The notes under the pieces were generated by a model that worked only from the letters and a program-made list of their open reading frames with translations, had not been told where the DNA came from and did no database searches. From a virus, in the IMG/VR virus record IMGVR_UViG_3300019360_000283, positions 1-50,489 of that record: 50,489 nt of DNA, one strand, 5' to 3'. Positions 1 to 8,804 of this stretch are shown piece after piece. Within the stretch, counting starts at the first letter, position 1, and every line of letters starts with the position of its first letter. The translations under genes were made by a program, and so were the position numbers.

Positions 1-750
1 CTAGGGCCCGATGTCGATCGCGAGCGCCGCGGAGACCGAGTAGTCCGGCCGGCGACCTTCTGACGCGATGAGGTCGCGCGAGATGTCGCCCGCGACCCCG
101 AACCGCTTCCCCGGCGGATACCATGAGCCCCCGCCCCTGAACGCGGGCCGGGGATCGTAGATCAGGTCGCGCAGCTCGAGACCGATGCGCAGCTCGCCAT
201 CCCATCGCCTGACCGCGCGCGCGGCGGTGTGCTCGTAGCGGACATCTTCGAGCGCCTCGTTCCCCTCCGGGTCGCAGGTCTTCCCGGGCGCGCAGCCGCG
301 CTCGACGATCTGGCCGCCCGGGAGCCGGACGGAGGAGTTCCCGAAGATCCGGGCGACCGTGAAGCCGGGGGCCGCCTCGATGACCTGGGAGCGACACGAT
401 ACGGCGAGGTCGTCTGGGGTGATCGCGGCGAGGAGATCGGGACATTTCTCCCCCTTTGAATAGGGGGTTTTAACAGGGGATAAATCCCCCTGTTCCTCGG
501 CGGTGCGGCGCATGCCGCCCTTCCCCGACACGTCCTCGAGGACGCGCGTTCCGCGGGGGAGGTCTTTCGTCTCGGGCGTGGCCTCCTTCGTTTCAGGAAC
601 CGCCCCGATCGTTTCGAGATCCCGCAGGATCGTCTCGCTCGGCGCCGCCGCGGCCGGCTCGCGGCACCAGATCCACCAGCCGATCGCGAGGCCACCGATG
701 AGGAATGCGATCGCGCCGGCGAGCTCGAGCTTCCCGCGGAGCGAGATCAT
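1..750 (-). CDS. Membrane-anchored lysis-region protein, spanin-like topology
   Basis: The 249-residue protein has an N-terminal transmembrane segment at about residues 10-28 (AFLIGGLAIGWWIW), followed by a soluble region predicted to lie outside the cytoplasm. A Glu/Thr-rich stretch with a repeated PETKEA/PETKDL motif sits at about residues 50-65, and five cysteines lie in the soluble part. I recognise no enzymatic motif. It is the last gene of the leftward late operon, after the endolysin and three small membrane proteins. That position and the N-in, C-out topology suit a spanin or other lysis accessory, but this is inference. The ATG at 750 is the natural start, and the stop codon is the first three bases of the window, so the gene is complete. 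Confidence 0.7.
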   Translation of the reverse strand: MISLRGKLELAGAIAFLIGGLAIGWWIWCREPAAAAPSETILRDLETIGAVPETKEATPETKDLPRGTRVLEDVSGKGGMRRTAEEQGDLSPVKTPYSKGEKCPDLLAAITPDDLAVSCRSQVIEAAPGFTVARIFGNSSVRLPGGQIVERGCAPGKTCDPEGNEALEDVRYEHTAARAVRRWDGELRIGLELRDLIYDPRPAFRGGGSWYPPGKRFGVAGDISRDLIASEGRRPDYSVSAALAIDIGP

Positions 751-781
751 CGCTTGCCCGCCGTTCCATTCGTCGTGAATG

Positions 782-1006
782 TCACGGGGCCGGCTCGATC
801 GGGTTCCCCCGCACGCCCTTCACGACGACGACCTGCCGAGTGTTGATCGCGGTGAGGCTGATTGTCGTGTCGTTTCCTGGCATCCGCTCCACCGACTCGA
901 GGTCCACGTTGCAGTAGTCCTCGGCCTGGTGCACATGCTTGACGATGAACTCCACGGTTACGCGCTGGCCTGGTTCGACGACTCGGCCATTCTTGTCGTG
1001 CGGCAT
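782..1006 (-). CDS. Small conserved phage protein, unknown function
   Basis: This is a 74-residue soluble protein. Its start (MPHDKNGRVVEPGQRVTVEF) and the following alternating hydrophobic pattern look like a small all-beta, SH3- or OB-like fold. It has one cysteine (DYCNVDLE) and no catalytic motif. The ATG is preceded by AAAGGAG at good spacing, which fixes the start. It lies between the holin-like gene and the terminal membrane protein of the lysis cassette. I know similar small proteins from other phage lysis regions but cannot name a function. Confidence 0.75.
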   Translation of the reverse strand: MPHDKNGRVVEPGQRVTVEFIVKHVHQAEDYCNVDLESVERMPGNDTTISLTAINTRQVVVVKGVRGNPIEPAP

Positions 1007-1030
1007 GGTGTCTCTCCTTTGTGTTGACGT

Positions 1031-1249
1031 TCAGCGAATCAGGCTGATCTCGACTCCGCGCGCGAGGCGTGCGGCGGCCTTGCGCACAAGCGTCTCGCCG
1101 CTCTTGACCACGAGCATCGCGCCGACGAACGCGAGCAGCTTCCACGGCCACGGGGGCACATCGACCATCAGCCAGATGGCAAAAACGAGAATCGCCCGGA
1201 TTGCGTTCACGATCAGGAACCCGGGGAGCTTCTCTTTCCAGGTCTTCAC
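1031..1249 (-). CDS. Small membrane protein, holin-like
   Basis: The 72-residue protein has two hydrophobic stretches, at about residues 11-30 (FLIVNAIRAILVFAIWLMVD) and 34-48 (WPWKLLAFVGAMLVV), and a basic C-terminus. It starts with GTG at 1249, which overlaps the upstream stop as GTGA. An AGGAGG-like Shine-Dalgarno lies just upstream, so the longer in-frame extension is not needed. Size, two membrane segments and position in the lysis cassette fit a class II holin or antiholin. The function is inferred from topology and context only. Confidence 0.7.
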   Translation of the reverse strand: MKTWKEKLPGFLIVNAIRAILVFAIWLMVDVPPWPWKLLAFVGAMLVVKSGETLVRKAAARLARGVEISLIR

Positions 1250-1650
1250 TTGCCACCCTCCTTTTCGTTGTCCTCGGCCGCCCGGCGCTCCGCGCGCCGC
1301 ACGAGCCATGTTTGAAAGATCGGGATCAACCGGAACGCGACTACGTGCGACAGGATCCCGGACGAGAACGCGGTGAAGGGGTTGAGGTTCATCTCCCACG
1401 ACTCCAGCCAGCCTGGGCGCACCGAGTTCCAGGCCGTCGTGAACACCTCGTCGTAGAGCGCCATGCAGATGCCGACGTGGATGATCAGCGTCGCGACGAC
1501 CTCGGCGCTCTGCTTGTAGGCCTCGAACAGCGCTGTGCTGAACCGCTTGTCCTTCGGGTTCATGAAGGCGGTCACGACCCAGAAGAGGCTGCCGAGACCG
1601 CCCGGGATGAACGTCAGGAGATAGAAGCTGATGTCGCCGAATCCGTTCAT
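1246..1650 (-). CDS. Membrane protein of the lysis cassette, candidate holin
   Basis: The 134-residue protein has about three hydrophobic segments: residues 9-30 (FYLLTFIPGGLGSLFWVVTA), 47-66 (AEVVATLIIHVGICMALYDE) and 92-112 (AFSSGILSHVVAFRLIPIFQ). Its tail is charged (RRAERRAAEDNEKE), as is usual for holins. The ATG at 1650 overlaps the upstream stop as ATGA, and its own end overlaps the next gene as GTGA. It is one of two candidate holins here; which one forms the hole cannot be told from sequence. Confidence 0.7.
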   Translation of the reverse strand: MNGFGDISFYLLTFIPGGLGSLFWVVTAFMNPKDKRFSTALFEAYKQSAEVVATLIIHVGICMALYDEVFTTAWNSVRPGWLESWEMNLNPFTAFSSGILSHVVAFRLIPIFQTWLVRRAERRAAEDNEKEGGK

Positions 1651-2072
1651 CGCCGTCCCCCTGTGAGCCGTTCCTCGCGCTCGCTGGTCAGGCGATCGGC
1701 GAGCGCCTTGATCGCCTCGTCCTGCGTTCGGTCCCGATCGCGCATGGACTGGTGCTCCTTCTCCGCGTCCGCGACGCGCAGTCGCATTTCGTCCTGGAGG
1801 CGTGAGATGCCGCCGCCGTTGGCCTGCCCCTGCAGCAGCGACGCTTCGATCTTCTCCCCCTGCCTGTCGAGCTGCACCCGGATGTCGCTCAAGAAGAAGA
1901 CGCCGACACTCATCAGGAGGGTGATCAGCCCGCCACAGATCGTGCAGAAGATGCTGCCGAGCGCGACGACGACCGCACCGAAACCCATTGCGACATATCG
2001 CCATGACGGCCCATGTCCGTTCCCGTTCAATGCTCTTCCCCCTGCGCTCTTCCCCTTCGAAGGAGCGTTCAT
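1647..2072 (-). CDS. Transmembrane plus coiled-coil protein, i-spanin-like
   Basis: This 141-residue protein has a Gly/Asn-rich start, a long hydrophobic region at about residues 26-61 and then a charged helical domain with heptad-like spacing (residues 65-135, for example LQDEMRLRVADAEKEHQSM). A membrane anchor followed by a coiled coil is typical of Rz-type inner-membrane spanins, and XhlA-like proteins are similar. The gene follows the endolysin directly, with ATGA overlaps on both sides. The assignment rests on topology and position, not on a conserved motif. Confidence 0.65.
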   Translation of the reverse strand: MNAPSKGKSAGGRALNGNGHGPSWRYVAMGFGAVVVALGSIFCTICGGLITLLMSVGVFFLSDIRVQLDRQGEKIEASLLQGQANGGGISRLQDEMRLRVADAEKEHQSMRDRDRTQDEAIKALADRLTSEREERLTGGRR

Positions 2073-2611
2073 GGCGTTGCCGCCCGGTAGGCGGCTCGGA
2101 CCTTCGCGATGTAGTCGGCCGGGACGATCCGGTCGCGATAATTCCCGCTGTTCCAGGCGTCGGCGATCTGCTCGACCGTCTCGCTGGGCGAGGGACCGGC
2201 GATGATCCGGTTGAGCTCGAGGGAGACGAAATCGAGCGCGATCTCGGCGTCCATCAGCATCCACGGCGCGGACCCGAATCCTCGATCCGCCGCGGTCTGG
2301 TAGTGGATCTGCCAGGGGGACCAGCTGCAGCACGCCGCGCAGCCCCACTTCTCGTGCCTCTGGCGCACGATCGCGTTGACGTTGGCGGCGCCCCGCTGGA
2401 TCGTGGTGAATGATCCATTCGTCATGACCCGGACGACACGGAGGCCAGACATGTTCCGGCACCAGGAATCCTCGTGTCGGGGGATGTTGTTCAGGCCGAA
2501 GGAACTCTCCACGACCGCGAGGGCCTTCAGCATGCGCACGCCGTTGACGGCCGTCTTTGACCAGTCCACGGCGCTGGCGCCGGCGACGATGATTTCTGGG
2601 AGGCTCTTCAT
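2069..2611 (-). CDS. Lytic transglycosylase-like endolysin
   Basis: This 180-residue protein has the three landmarks of the SLT/goose-lysozyme-like fold: a catalytic-Glu context VVESSFGLN (about residues 37-45), SPWQIHYQTA in the place of the usual GLMQI motif (about 97-106), and ADAWNSGN in the place of AAYNAG (about 150-157). It is expected to cleave the peptidoglycan glycan strand during lysis. No signal peptide is obvious, so release would need a holin, and candidate holins follow directly downstream. Several cysteines (WCRN, CAACCSW) could form disulfides after export. The start is the ATG at 2611, which overlaps the previous stop as ATGA. Confidence 0.78.
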   Translation of the reverse strand: MKSLPEIIVAGASAVDWSKTAVNGVRMLKALAVVESSFGLNNIPRHEDSWCRNMSGLRVVRVMTNGSFTTIQRGAANVNAIVRQRHEKWGCAACCSWSPWQIHYQTAADRGFGSAPWMLMDAEIALDFVSLELNRIIAGPSPSETVEQIADAWNSGNYRDRIVPADYIAKVRAAYRAATP

Positions 2612-3045
2612 GGGCACACCCCCGAGGTCGGCACCGTCCGGTGCGGCCTCAGCTGCAGGATGTTGCGGACGATCCGCCCCGCGGCATCTCGCAGGCACTC
2701 TCCTTCGCGCGCCGTCCCTTCGAGGTCCGGATCGGCAGTGCAGATGTCTGCAGTCGCGTCCACCGTGCCGGAGGGCAGGCAGATCACCTCGAGCTGCGGG
2801 AGCTCGAACCAGTCCTCACAGTCCGCTGCGAGACAGGTGCGGGCGCGGAAGATCCGGTTCACGTCCAGGATCGGCATCTTCAGGAGGGCTGTGCGGGCCT
2901 GGACCCCGCTGCCGCAAGAGGCCGGCGTGAACGTCGTTTCCATCACCCAGGGCCCGTCGGCGATCGGGCGAGATTGCACCTCGATGCGGTCGGCCGCCTT
3001 GAGGTTGACCAGCAGCGCCAGCACCGGCGTGATCGCGTCGGTCAT
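2608..3045 (-). CDS. Hypothetical protein between adhesin and endolysin
   Basis: This is a 145-residue soluble protein with eight cysteines, several in pairs within its middle third (RTCLAADCEDWFEL; VICLPSG). There is no signal peptide, membrane segment or motif I recognise. It overlaps the giant adhesin gene upstream and the endolysin downstream, each by four bases (ATGA), so it is very likely translated with them. It could be an adhesin chaperone or assembly factor by position, but nothing in the sequence proves that. Confidence 0.65.
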   Translation of the reverse strand: MTDAITPVLALLVNLKAADRIEVQSRPIADGPWVMETTFTPASCGSGVQARTALLKMPILDVNRIFRARTCLAADCEDWFELPQLEVICLPSGTVDATADICTADPDLEGTAREGECLRDAAGRIVRNILQLRPHRTVPTSGVCP

Positions 3046-6000
3046 GGGTGCTCCACGCAGTTCGCCCGGATCTTGGCGATCGCGGCGTTCGCGCAGGTGG
3101 GGACCCCGCCCACGAGCGCCGGGAGACAGTCATGCGGCGCGCTCGTGATGTCCTGGGTCGAGACCAGCCCGGCCGGCTGTCCGTTCACGAGGATCTGGTC
3201 CTTCCACAACCGCCCGCCGTAGGGGGCACCGCTGGTCGTGTCCGATGTGCCGAAAATGAAATCAAATGCCACATTCGGGAAATAGAAGAGCCCGTGATCC
3301 CAGACGTGGCTCATCTGCTGCCAGTCCGAGGTGTAGGAGGTGTCCGCGACGGCGCGGCAGGCGCCGCCGGCGCTGAGCGCGTTGCAGCATGGCCCCGTGC
3401 CATCGGTCGCCGCGCCAACTGCGCGATCGATGAGCGTGGAGCCAACGTCGGGATACCCCTTCGTGTTGTCTGCGCAGCTCGTCACCGGCTCTGCGCAGAA
3501 GGCCGATGCGACCCCCAGGTCGCAACCGAGGTCCACGCGGCCTGCGAAGGGGCCAGAGATCTCCACCTGATGATCGAAGATCCGAGTCGCGCCGTCGCAT
3601 AGCCCGTAGATTGAGCAGGCATACACCGCCTGCGTCGAGCCTGCGCTCGTGCCCAGCCCGCAGAAGGAGCCCCGGCCGTATTGATCTGCGACGTATTTCG
3701 ACACCGTGGAGAAGCGACAGGCGGCGCGCTCCATGCCATCGCGCGCGCCGGTGTTGGTGTTGAACCAGCCGCCGCTCGCGAGCCACCTGAGCTCGATGAC
3801 CCGCGCGCTGTTCTGGCTGCCACTGCCGCGCAGGGGCTCGAAGATGCTGTTAAAGATGACGGAGTCGCTTCCCAGGAATCCAGTGGAGCCGAGGCCTCCA
3901 ACGGCGAAGACGGTCTTTGTGGCCGTGCCGAGGCCGGCTGTGGGGTTGGCGACCCGCAGCTCGAAATCCATGGGCGGCAGATCGGCGCTCGCGCCCCCGC
4001 AACCCGACACCGTGCCGGTGAAGCAGGAGCGCCCGGCCTGCGGCGTCGAGCAGGTTGTCGGCACCACGTTCGACACTGTGCCGAGCGGCCGAGGAGTGAA
4101 CGCCTGTGATCCGCCGGTCGAGGTCTCCCCCAGGATCCACGCCCCGAGGATCCAGTTCACATCCGAGGGCGGCGGGCTGTCGTCGTCGGTGATTGTGCCG
4201 GTCGCAGTGCCATCGGAGATCGTGCAGGTGACGGGCGTGTTCATGACCACCGTGAAGGCCCGGGCACCGTCCACGAGCGCGTTGTCGGCGAGCGTGACGG
4301 CCAGTGACCCCATAGAGGTCACCCCCGCGCCGAAGCTCACCAGCTGATCGGTGATCCCGGTGAAGTCGGTTCCCGCCAGAGCTGTCCCGTTGACCGTAGA
4401 GAACTTCACCGAGGCTGTGCCCGTGCCGCTCGTGCGGGAGATCGTGAAGTTCATGGGCGACGTGTTCTCCGGCTGCGTCACGTCCGAAGCCCAGGAGAAC
4501 GTGCATGCGGCGTCGTTATCCTGGATCGTCACAGTGTGAACGCCCGGGCTGCCGAGCGTCGCGTTCGTCGGGCTGCCGATCGTGAGAGTGATCGTGAGGC
4601 CGGGATCGTTCACACCGTCATCAACGAGGGTGCAGGCCACGGAGCCGGTCAGGTTGCCCGCCGTGATCGTGATTGGGCTCGAGCCGCACGAGTAATCGCC
4701 CGGGCTCGCCGCCGAACCGCCCAGAGTGAATGGGACCGTCACAGGGAGACCTGTGGTATTCGACAGCCTGGCGACGATGTTGATCGTTCCAACGGCCTCG
4801 GAGGGGCTTGAGGTGGCAATCTCCCAGGCGACGGTGGGGACCGTGTCGTTGTCCTTCAGGGTCGCAACCGTCGAGGTCGCGCCCAGCTGGAAGCTGCAGA
4901 GGTTCTGGCAGGAACTCGAGTTGATGAGCGCGTTGAATGTCTCCGTCGCCGCCTCATCGTCCGGGTCATCGCAGGAGGGCACCGAGACGGAGCCCGCAAC
5001 CTGGCCACCGAAGAGCGTTGTGGAGAGGTTCCCGTTTCTGAAGTCGACCCCCGCCGGGCACATATCCACCTGCCGGGCGACGATGTTGTAGGTGCCGCCT
5101 CCGGCGTTCTCCTGGTCCATGACGATGATCTCGTCACCGACGATGGACGCGGGGATCTGAGGATATTGCCGGATGCCGGTCGTCGAGGAGAGGGTGAGCG
5201 CCGCCGTTTCCGCTGGCCAGGCGGCGCCGTCCTTCGTGAGGAGTTTCAGGACGTAATTGAACCCGCCCGGAACGCCGGTGTCATTGTTGTCGATATAGGC
5301 GAGGTGGAGTTTCGCCGGGGACGTGCGCGTGTCGATTCCGAGCGACACGCCGTCGTTCTCTCCGAGCACGATGGGAACGTCAGGAGACTTTGTGCCGAGA
5401 CCGGTGTGCGGCTGCCCGAAGGTGAAATACTGGATGTTCGCCTGCGCCGAGTTGCCGGTATCGTCGGCGATGTAGACGACATGGATGATCCCGGTCGCCG
5501 GGTCGATCACCGCGGAATAGCGCCGGTCGTCGAGGCGGGTGCCGTCGCACGACCCTGAGGGAAACCGCGTGGACCCGCTCGTCTGACAGTCATTCCCGGA
5601 GGTCGTCAGTGCGAACCAATTGCTCCAGCCGCCATCGCTCCCGGCCGCGTTCACAGAGAACACGAGTTGCCCGTTCGAAGGGACCAAGTCGCTGCCCTTG
5701 TCGTAGCACATGGCCCCGACGGCGTTCCCGGCTCCCGCGTCCAGGTCAAATAGGGTGCAGCCCTTCTCGCCCTCTCCGAAGATGTTCGAGTTACCGGGCT
5801 CGACCCAATCGTCGTTACAGTCTCCGGCGACGGAGGCATTGCACCCGGCCGCGCCCCAGGTCGCGATGCTGTTCGGGTTCGTCGAGCGCAGGATGACCAC
5901 CGTGCTATTCGGGCCGCCATCCCCCTTCATGCCGATGACGTAGTAGCGGCCGGAGGAATCCTTCAGCTGGCCGCCGTAGAAAATGATGGTGCTCGTGCCG

Positions 6001-8804
6001 GTGGACGCACCGCACGACGACACGCTCGACGTCGACCCAGCGCCGCAGTAATGGAGAATCTTGGTGTCCGTCAGACTGAGATCGCCGTCGACGGCGTCGA
6101 TGTCATAGGCTCGCTCGACGTATTTGTCCGGGTAGACGGTCGTGGAGGGATAGGCAGAGCGCGTCAAGATCTTCATGCCGGTGCCGTCGATGATCGGCAT
6201 CAGGGCAGTCATGCCCGCCCCCGCGGTGCCGTCAATCAAGAAGGGCGTGCTCCACGTCAGGCCGTCGAGAGAATGCTGTTCCCACGCCTGGCCAAAGCAG
6301 CCGTGCGCAGCGACGCACGATCCGCCTCCGCAGGTGGAACTGGAGAAGCAGGATGCGCCGGGAGTCGGCCCACCCGAGCATGTGCCGCCGCAGTCAGCGG
6401 TCGCGCTTTCCCCGTTGCAGGCCTGTCCGACGTTCGGTCCCGAGAAGCACACGCCTTTCTCGAGGATGGCGTAGGTGTAGTCCGTCGTCGGGTCCGTCAG
6501 GACCTTCCGGCTGTGCGCGCGGGTGATCGCGTGCGCCTGCTCGGTTGTCCCGAGGGTGACGCCGGACGTCGAAGCAACCACCGGAGCGCCGCCGGTGGCG
6601 GTGCCGTCTGTGAAGCGGACTGTGACGTCGATGTTTCCGCTCGCCGGCGCCGTGAGCGTCAGAGGGATGACGACATTCGCCCCCTCGGTGACGGCCGCGG
6701 GCGTTCCGATGGAGAGGATGGGGGGCGGCGGGGCGCCGCCGTCGAATTCTCCAGGCCCGATGTCGCAGGCGGATCCCAGGACCGCGTGTCCGCAGTTCGC
6801 CGGGTTCGGATCGCCGGCGTCCCGCAGGGGAGAGGTTGCGCCGGGAATGAACGTGCGGTTCACCGCCGTGATCGGGTTGCCCTTGATCATGGCGCGAGTG
6901 CCGTCGCCTTCGGGATCTTGGCCACCGTAGGACAGCCACCACCACTTCAGCGGAGGCGGGTTCGTCGACATCGGAGGGTCGAACCTGACACGTCTCTCGC
7001 AGACGAAATTGCAGGAGCCGCCGCCGCTGCATGGCACTGAGGACGAGCAGCGGGAGCCGTCGTTGCTGCAGAACCCCCCCGGGGCGTTCGCGTCGTTGGA
7101 GATTAGCTGCCGCGTCGTCCCGTCTAGATTGAATTCAACGAGGTCACCGACTTGCCACGAGGACAGCCACGTCGAGCGGCCCCAGAAGTATTGCAACCGG
7201 TCAGGCGTTCCGTCCGCATCCGTGTCGGTCGATGGAGTCGGGCAAAGGTTCACGCTGTCGCACTGGCACTCCACCATGCCGCCCCAGAGCGAGCCCGTCG
7301 TGCCGTAGAGCGACCCTGAGCTCACCAGATTGCAGCTCCCCCCGCCGGTGCAGTTCCCGCCGGAGGTGCAGGCGGCGCCGGGATTCGAACCGCCGACGCA
7401 GTAGCCGCCAGGATTTGCGCGCCAGTCTTTGTTCCCGAGGATGATGGAGTTCACGTCGAGGGCCGGGATGATGATCCCGGGTGCCGCGTCGGTGAGCGCC
7501 TGCCACGCCGCGAATTGCGAGGCGCTGCGCTTCGTGCCGTTTCCTGTGGGAACGTCGCGATCGTCGTTCCAGGACAGCCCGCTCGAGCTGTTCCCGAAGT
7601 TCAGGCCGCCGACATAGGCATTCCAGTCGGAATCGAACGTGACGGTGGGTGTGGGCCCGTTCTCCCCGTTGCAGCCGCTCGTGCAGCCGAAGTTGATCCC
7701 CGCGATCTCCTTGGACTGAGCCGCGGTGGAAGTGTCGAACGAGACGAAGACGTTGTTCCGTGACTTGATCGTGCCGCCCATCGAGAGCTCGTGATCCGGC
7801 GATGGAAGACGGAAGCCCCCGACGAACAGAGTGTTCAGGAGCGTCATGCCGTTGAGCTTCAGGGTCGGCGTTCCGCGCGTCTGGAATTGCTCGCGAAAGT
7901 CCGCGCCGGCGAGGACCACGGAGTTCTTCACGAGGAGGTTGTTCTCCTCATGGATCTCGAAGACGTGATTCTTGTTGCCGCCGACCTTGAGCCCGTCGAT
8001 CGTGCAATTCGTGCACGTGGTCTGCAGGACCAAGCCGTTCCAGTAGCCCCAGAGCGTGACGTTGCGGACGGTCGTGCCCGTCTCGGCGGAGCCGGACATG
8101 ATCATCAAATAGGCGGGCGCGGGGCTCGAGACCTGGTAGGGGATCTTGATGAGCCCGTTCTCGATGAGGTTGTTCGTGCCGCCGGATGTCTCGATGACGG
8201 CGACGCGCGTCTGGCTGCCGCTGTTATCGTTCGTCACCGAATCGACCGCGTTGAAGTTCCGGAGGATATTCCCCGTGGAGCCGGATCCGCATGGACGGAT
8301 GCTGCTGGCCCCGAGCGGACCCCCATCGAAGGTGAACCCATCCACAGTGATGAACGAGCGCGACGTCAGGTCGAGCGTTGGCCCATTCGCGCTCTGGATC
8401 GTGCAGGCGCCGCCCGGGCAGAGGTATGTAATCGGATGCCCGGAGCTGCCGCTGCCGGTCGGACGGAGGGTTTCCCCGTTGCTGGCGCCGCCGATCACGA
8501 GATTGCCGTAGACCCCGTTCGAAACGGAGCAGATGTCGTCATCATCGAGTGGTGAGAGGTTCGACTGACCCCCCGTTCCCCCATCGCAGGCGTCGATGGT
8601 GGCGACGGCGCAGTCGCATCCCCCAGAGGGCACCGTGGTCGGACACCCGGACGGGGTTGTGGCCTGCAGGAGGGTCCGGTCGACGGTCCCGTTGCAACTC
8701 GTGTTATTGCCTCCGAGCGTCCGAACGAAGCGCGTTGCGGCGAGCGCGGGCGTGATGACAGCAATGAGGACGGCGAAGACGAGGAGTCTGGCCGGGGCGC
8801 GCAT
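3042..8804 (-). CDS. Giant secreted multidomain adhesin or tail-spike-like protein
   Basis: The start is the ATG at 8804, overlapping the upstream stop (TAATG), which gives 1920 residues. The protein begins with a typical Sec signal peptide (RLLVFAVLIAVITPALAA). Residues about 60-330 have the short, repeated Asn/Gly/Thr-rich rungs of a right-handed beta-helix. Cysteine-rich repeats of the form C...GxxC...C-x-GG-x-C occur near residues 475, 580 and 800. A Calx-beta-like domain begins near 696. A sialidase-like region with an Asp-box (SLDGLTWS, near 847) follows, then two more Calx-beta-like domains (about 1325-1420 and 1435-1545) and an unassigned C-terminal domain that may be lectin-like. Its place after the tail genes suggests a receptor-binding spike. 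The signal peptide is unusual for a virion protein assembled in the cytoplasm, so a secreted or surface product is possible. Confidence 0.8.
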   Translation of the reverse strand: MRAPARLLVFAVLIAVITPALAATRFVRTLGGNNTSCNGTVDRTLLQATTPSGCPTTVPSGGCDCAVATIDACDGGTGGQSNLSPLDDDDICSVSNGVYGNLVIGGASNGETLRPTGSGSSGHPITYLCPGGACTIQSANGPTLDLTSRSFITVDGFTFDGGPLGASSIRPCGSGSTGNILRNFNAVDSVTNDNSGSQTRVAVIETSGGTNNLIENGLIKIPYQVSSPAPAYLMIMSGSAETGTTVRNVTLWGYWNGLVLQTTCTNCTIDGLKVGGNKNHVFEIHEENNLLVKNSVVLAGADFREQFQTRGTPTLKLNGMTLLNTLFVGGFRLPSPDHELSMGGTIKSRNNVFVSFDTSTAAQSKEIAGINFGCTSGCNGENGPTPTVTFDSDWNAYVGGLNFGNSSSGLSWNDDRDVPTGNGTKRSASQFAAWQALTDAAPGIIIPALDVNSIILGNKDWRANPGGYCVGGSNPGAACTSGGNCTGGGSCNLVSSGSLYGTTGSLWGGMVECQCDSVNLCPTPSTDTDADGTPDRLQYFWGRSTWLSSWQVGDLVEFNLDGTTRQLISNDANAPGGFCSNDGSRCSSSVPCSGGGSCNFVCERRVRFDPPMSTNPPPLKWWWLSYGGQDPEGDGTRAMIKGNPITAVNRTFIPGATSPLRDAGDPNPANCGHAVLGSACDIGPGEFDGGAPPPPILSIGTPAAVTEGANVVIPLTLTAPASGNIDVTVRFTDGTATGGAPVVASTSGVTLGTTEQAHAITRAHSRKVLTDPTTDYTYAILEKGVCFSGPNVGQACNGESATADCGGTCSGGPTPGASCFSSSTCGGGSCVAAHGCFGQAWEQHSLDGLTWSTPFLIDGTAGAGMTALMPIIDGTGMKILTRSAYPSTTVYPDKYVERAYDIDAVDGDLSLTDTKILHYCGAGSTSSVSSCGASTGTSTIIFYGGQLKDSSGRYYVIGMKGDGGPNSTVVILRSTNPNSIATWGAAGCNASVAGDCNDDWVEPGNSNIFGEGEKGCTLFDLDAGAGNAVGAMCYDKGSDLVPSNGQLVFSVNAAGSDGGWSNWFALTTSGNDCQTSGSTRFPSGSCDGTRLDDRRYSAVIDPATGIIHVVYIADDTGNSAQANIQYFTFGQPHTGLGTKSPDVPIVLGENDGVSLGIDTRTSPAKLHLAYIDNNDTGVPGGFNYVLKLLTKDGAAWPAETAALTLSSTTGIRQYPQIPASIVGDEIIVMDQENAGGGTYNIVARQVDMCPAGVDFRNGNLSTTLFGGQVAGSVSVPSCDDPDDEAATETFNALINSSSCQNLCSFQLGATSTVATLKDNDTVPTVAWEIATSSPSEAVGTINIVARLSNTTGLPVTVPFTLGGSAASPGDYSCGSSPITITAGNLTGSVACTLVDDGVNDPGLTITLTIGSPTNATLGSPGVHTVTIQDNDAACTFSWASDVTQPENTSPMNFTISRTSGTGTASVKFSTVNGTALAGTDFTGITDQLVSFGAGVTSMGSLAVTLADNALVDGARAFTVVMNTPVTCTISDGTATGTITDDDSPPPSDVNWILGAWILGETSTGGSQAFTPRPLGTVSNVVPTTCSTPQAGRSCFTGTVSGCGGASADLPPMDFELRVANPTAGLGTATKTVFAVGGLGSTGFLGSDSVIFNSIFEPLRGSGSQNSARVIELRWLASGGWFNTNTGARDGMERAACRFSTVSKYVADQYGRGSFCGLGTSAGSTQAVYACSIYGLCDGATRIFDHQVEISGPFAGRVDLGCDLGVASAFCAEPVTSCADNTKGYPDVGSTLIDRAVGAATDGTGPCCNALSAGGACRAVADTSYTSDWQQMSHVWDHGLFYFPNVAFDFIFGTSDTTSGAPYGGRLWKDQILVNGQPAGLVSTQDITSAPHDCLPALVGGVPTCANAAIAKIRANCVEHP

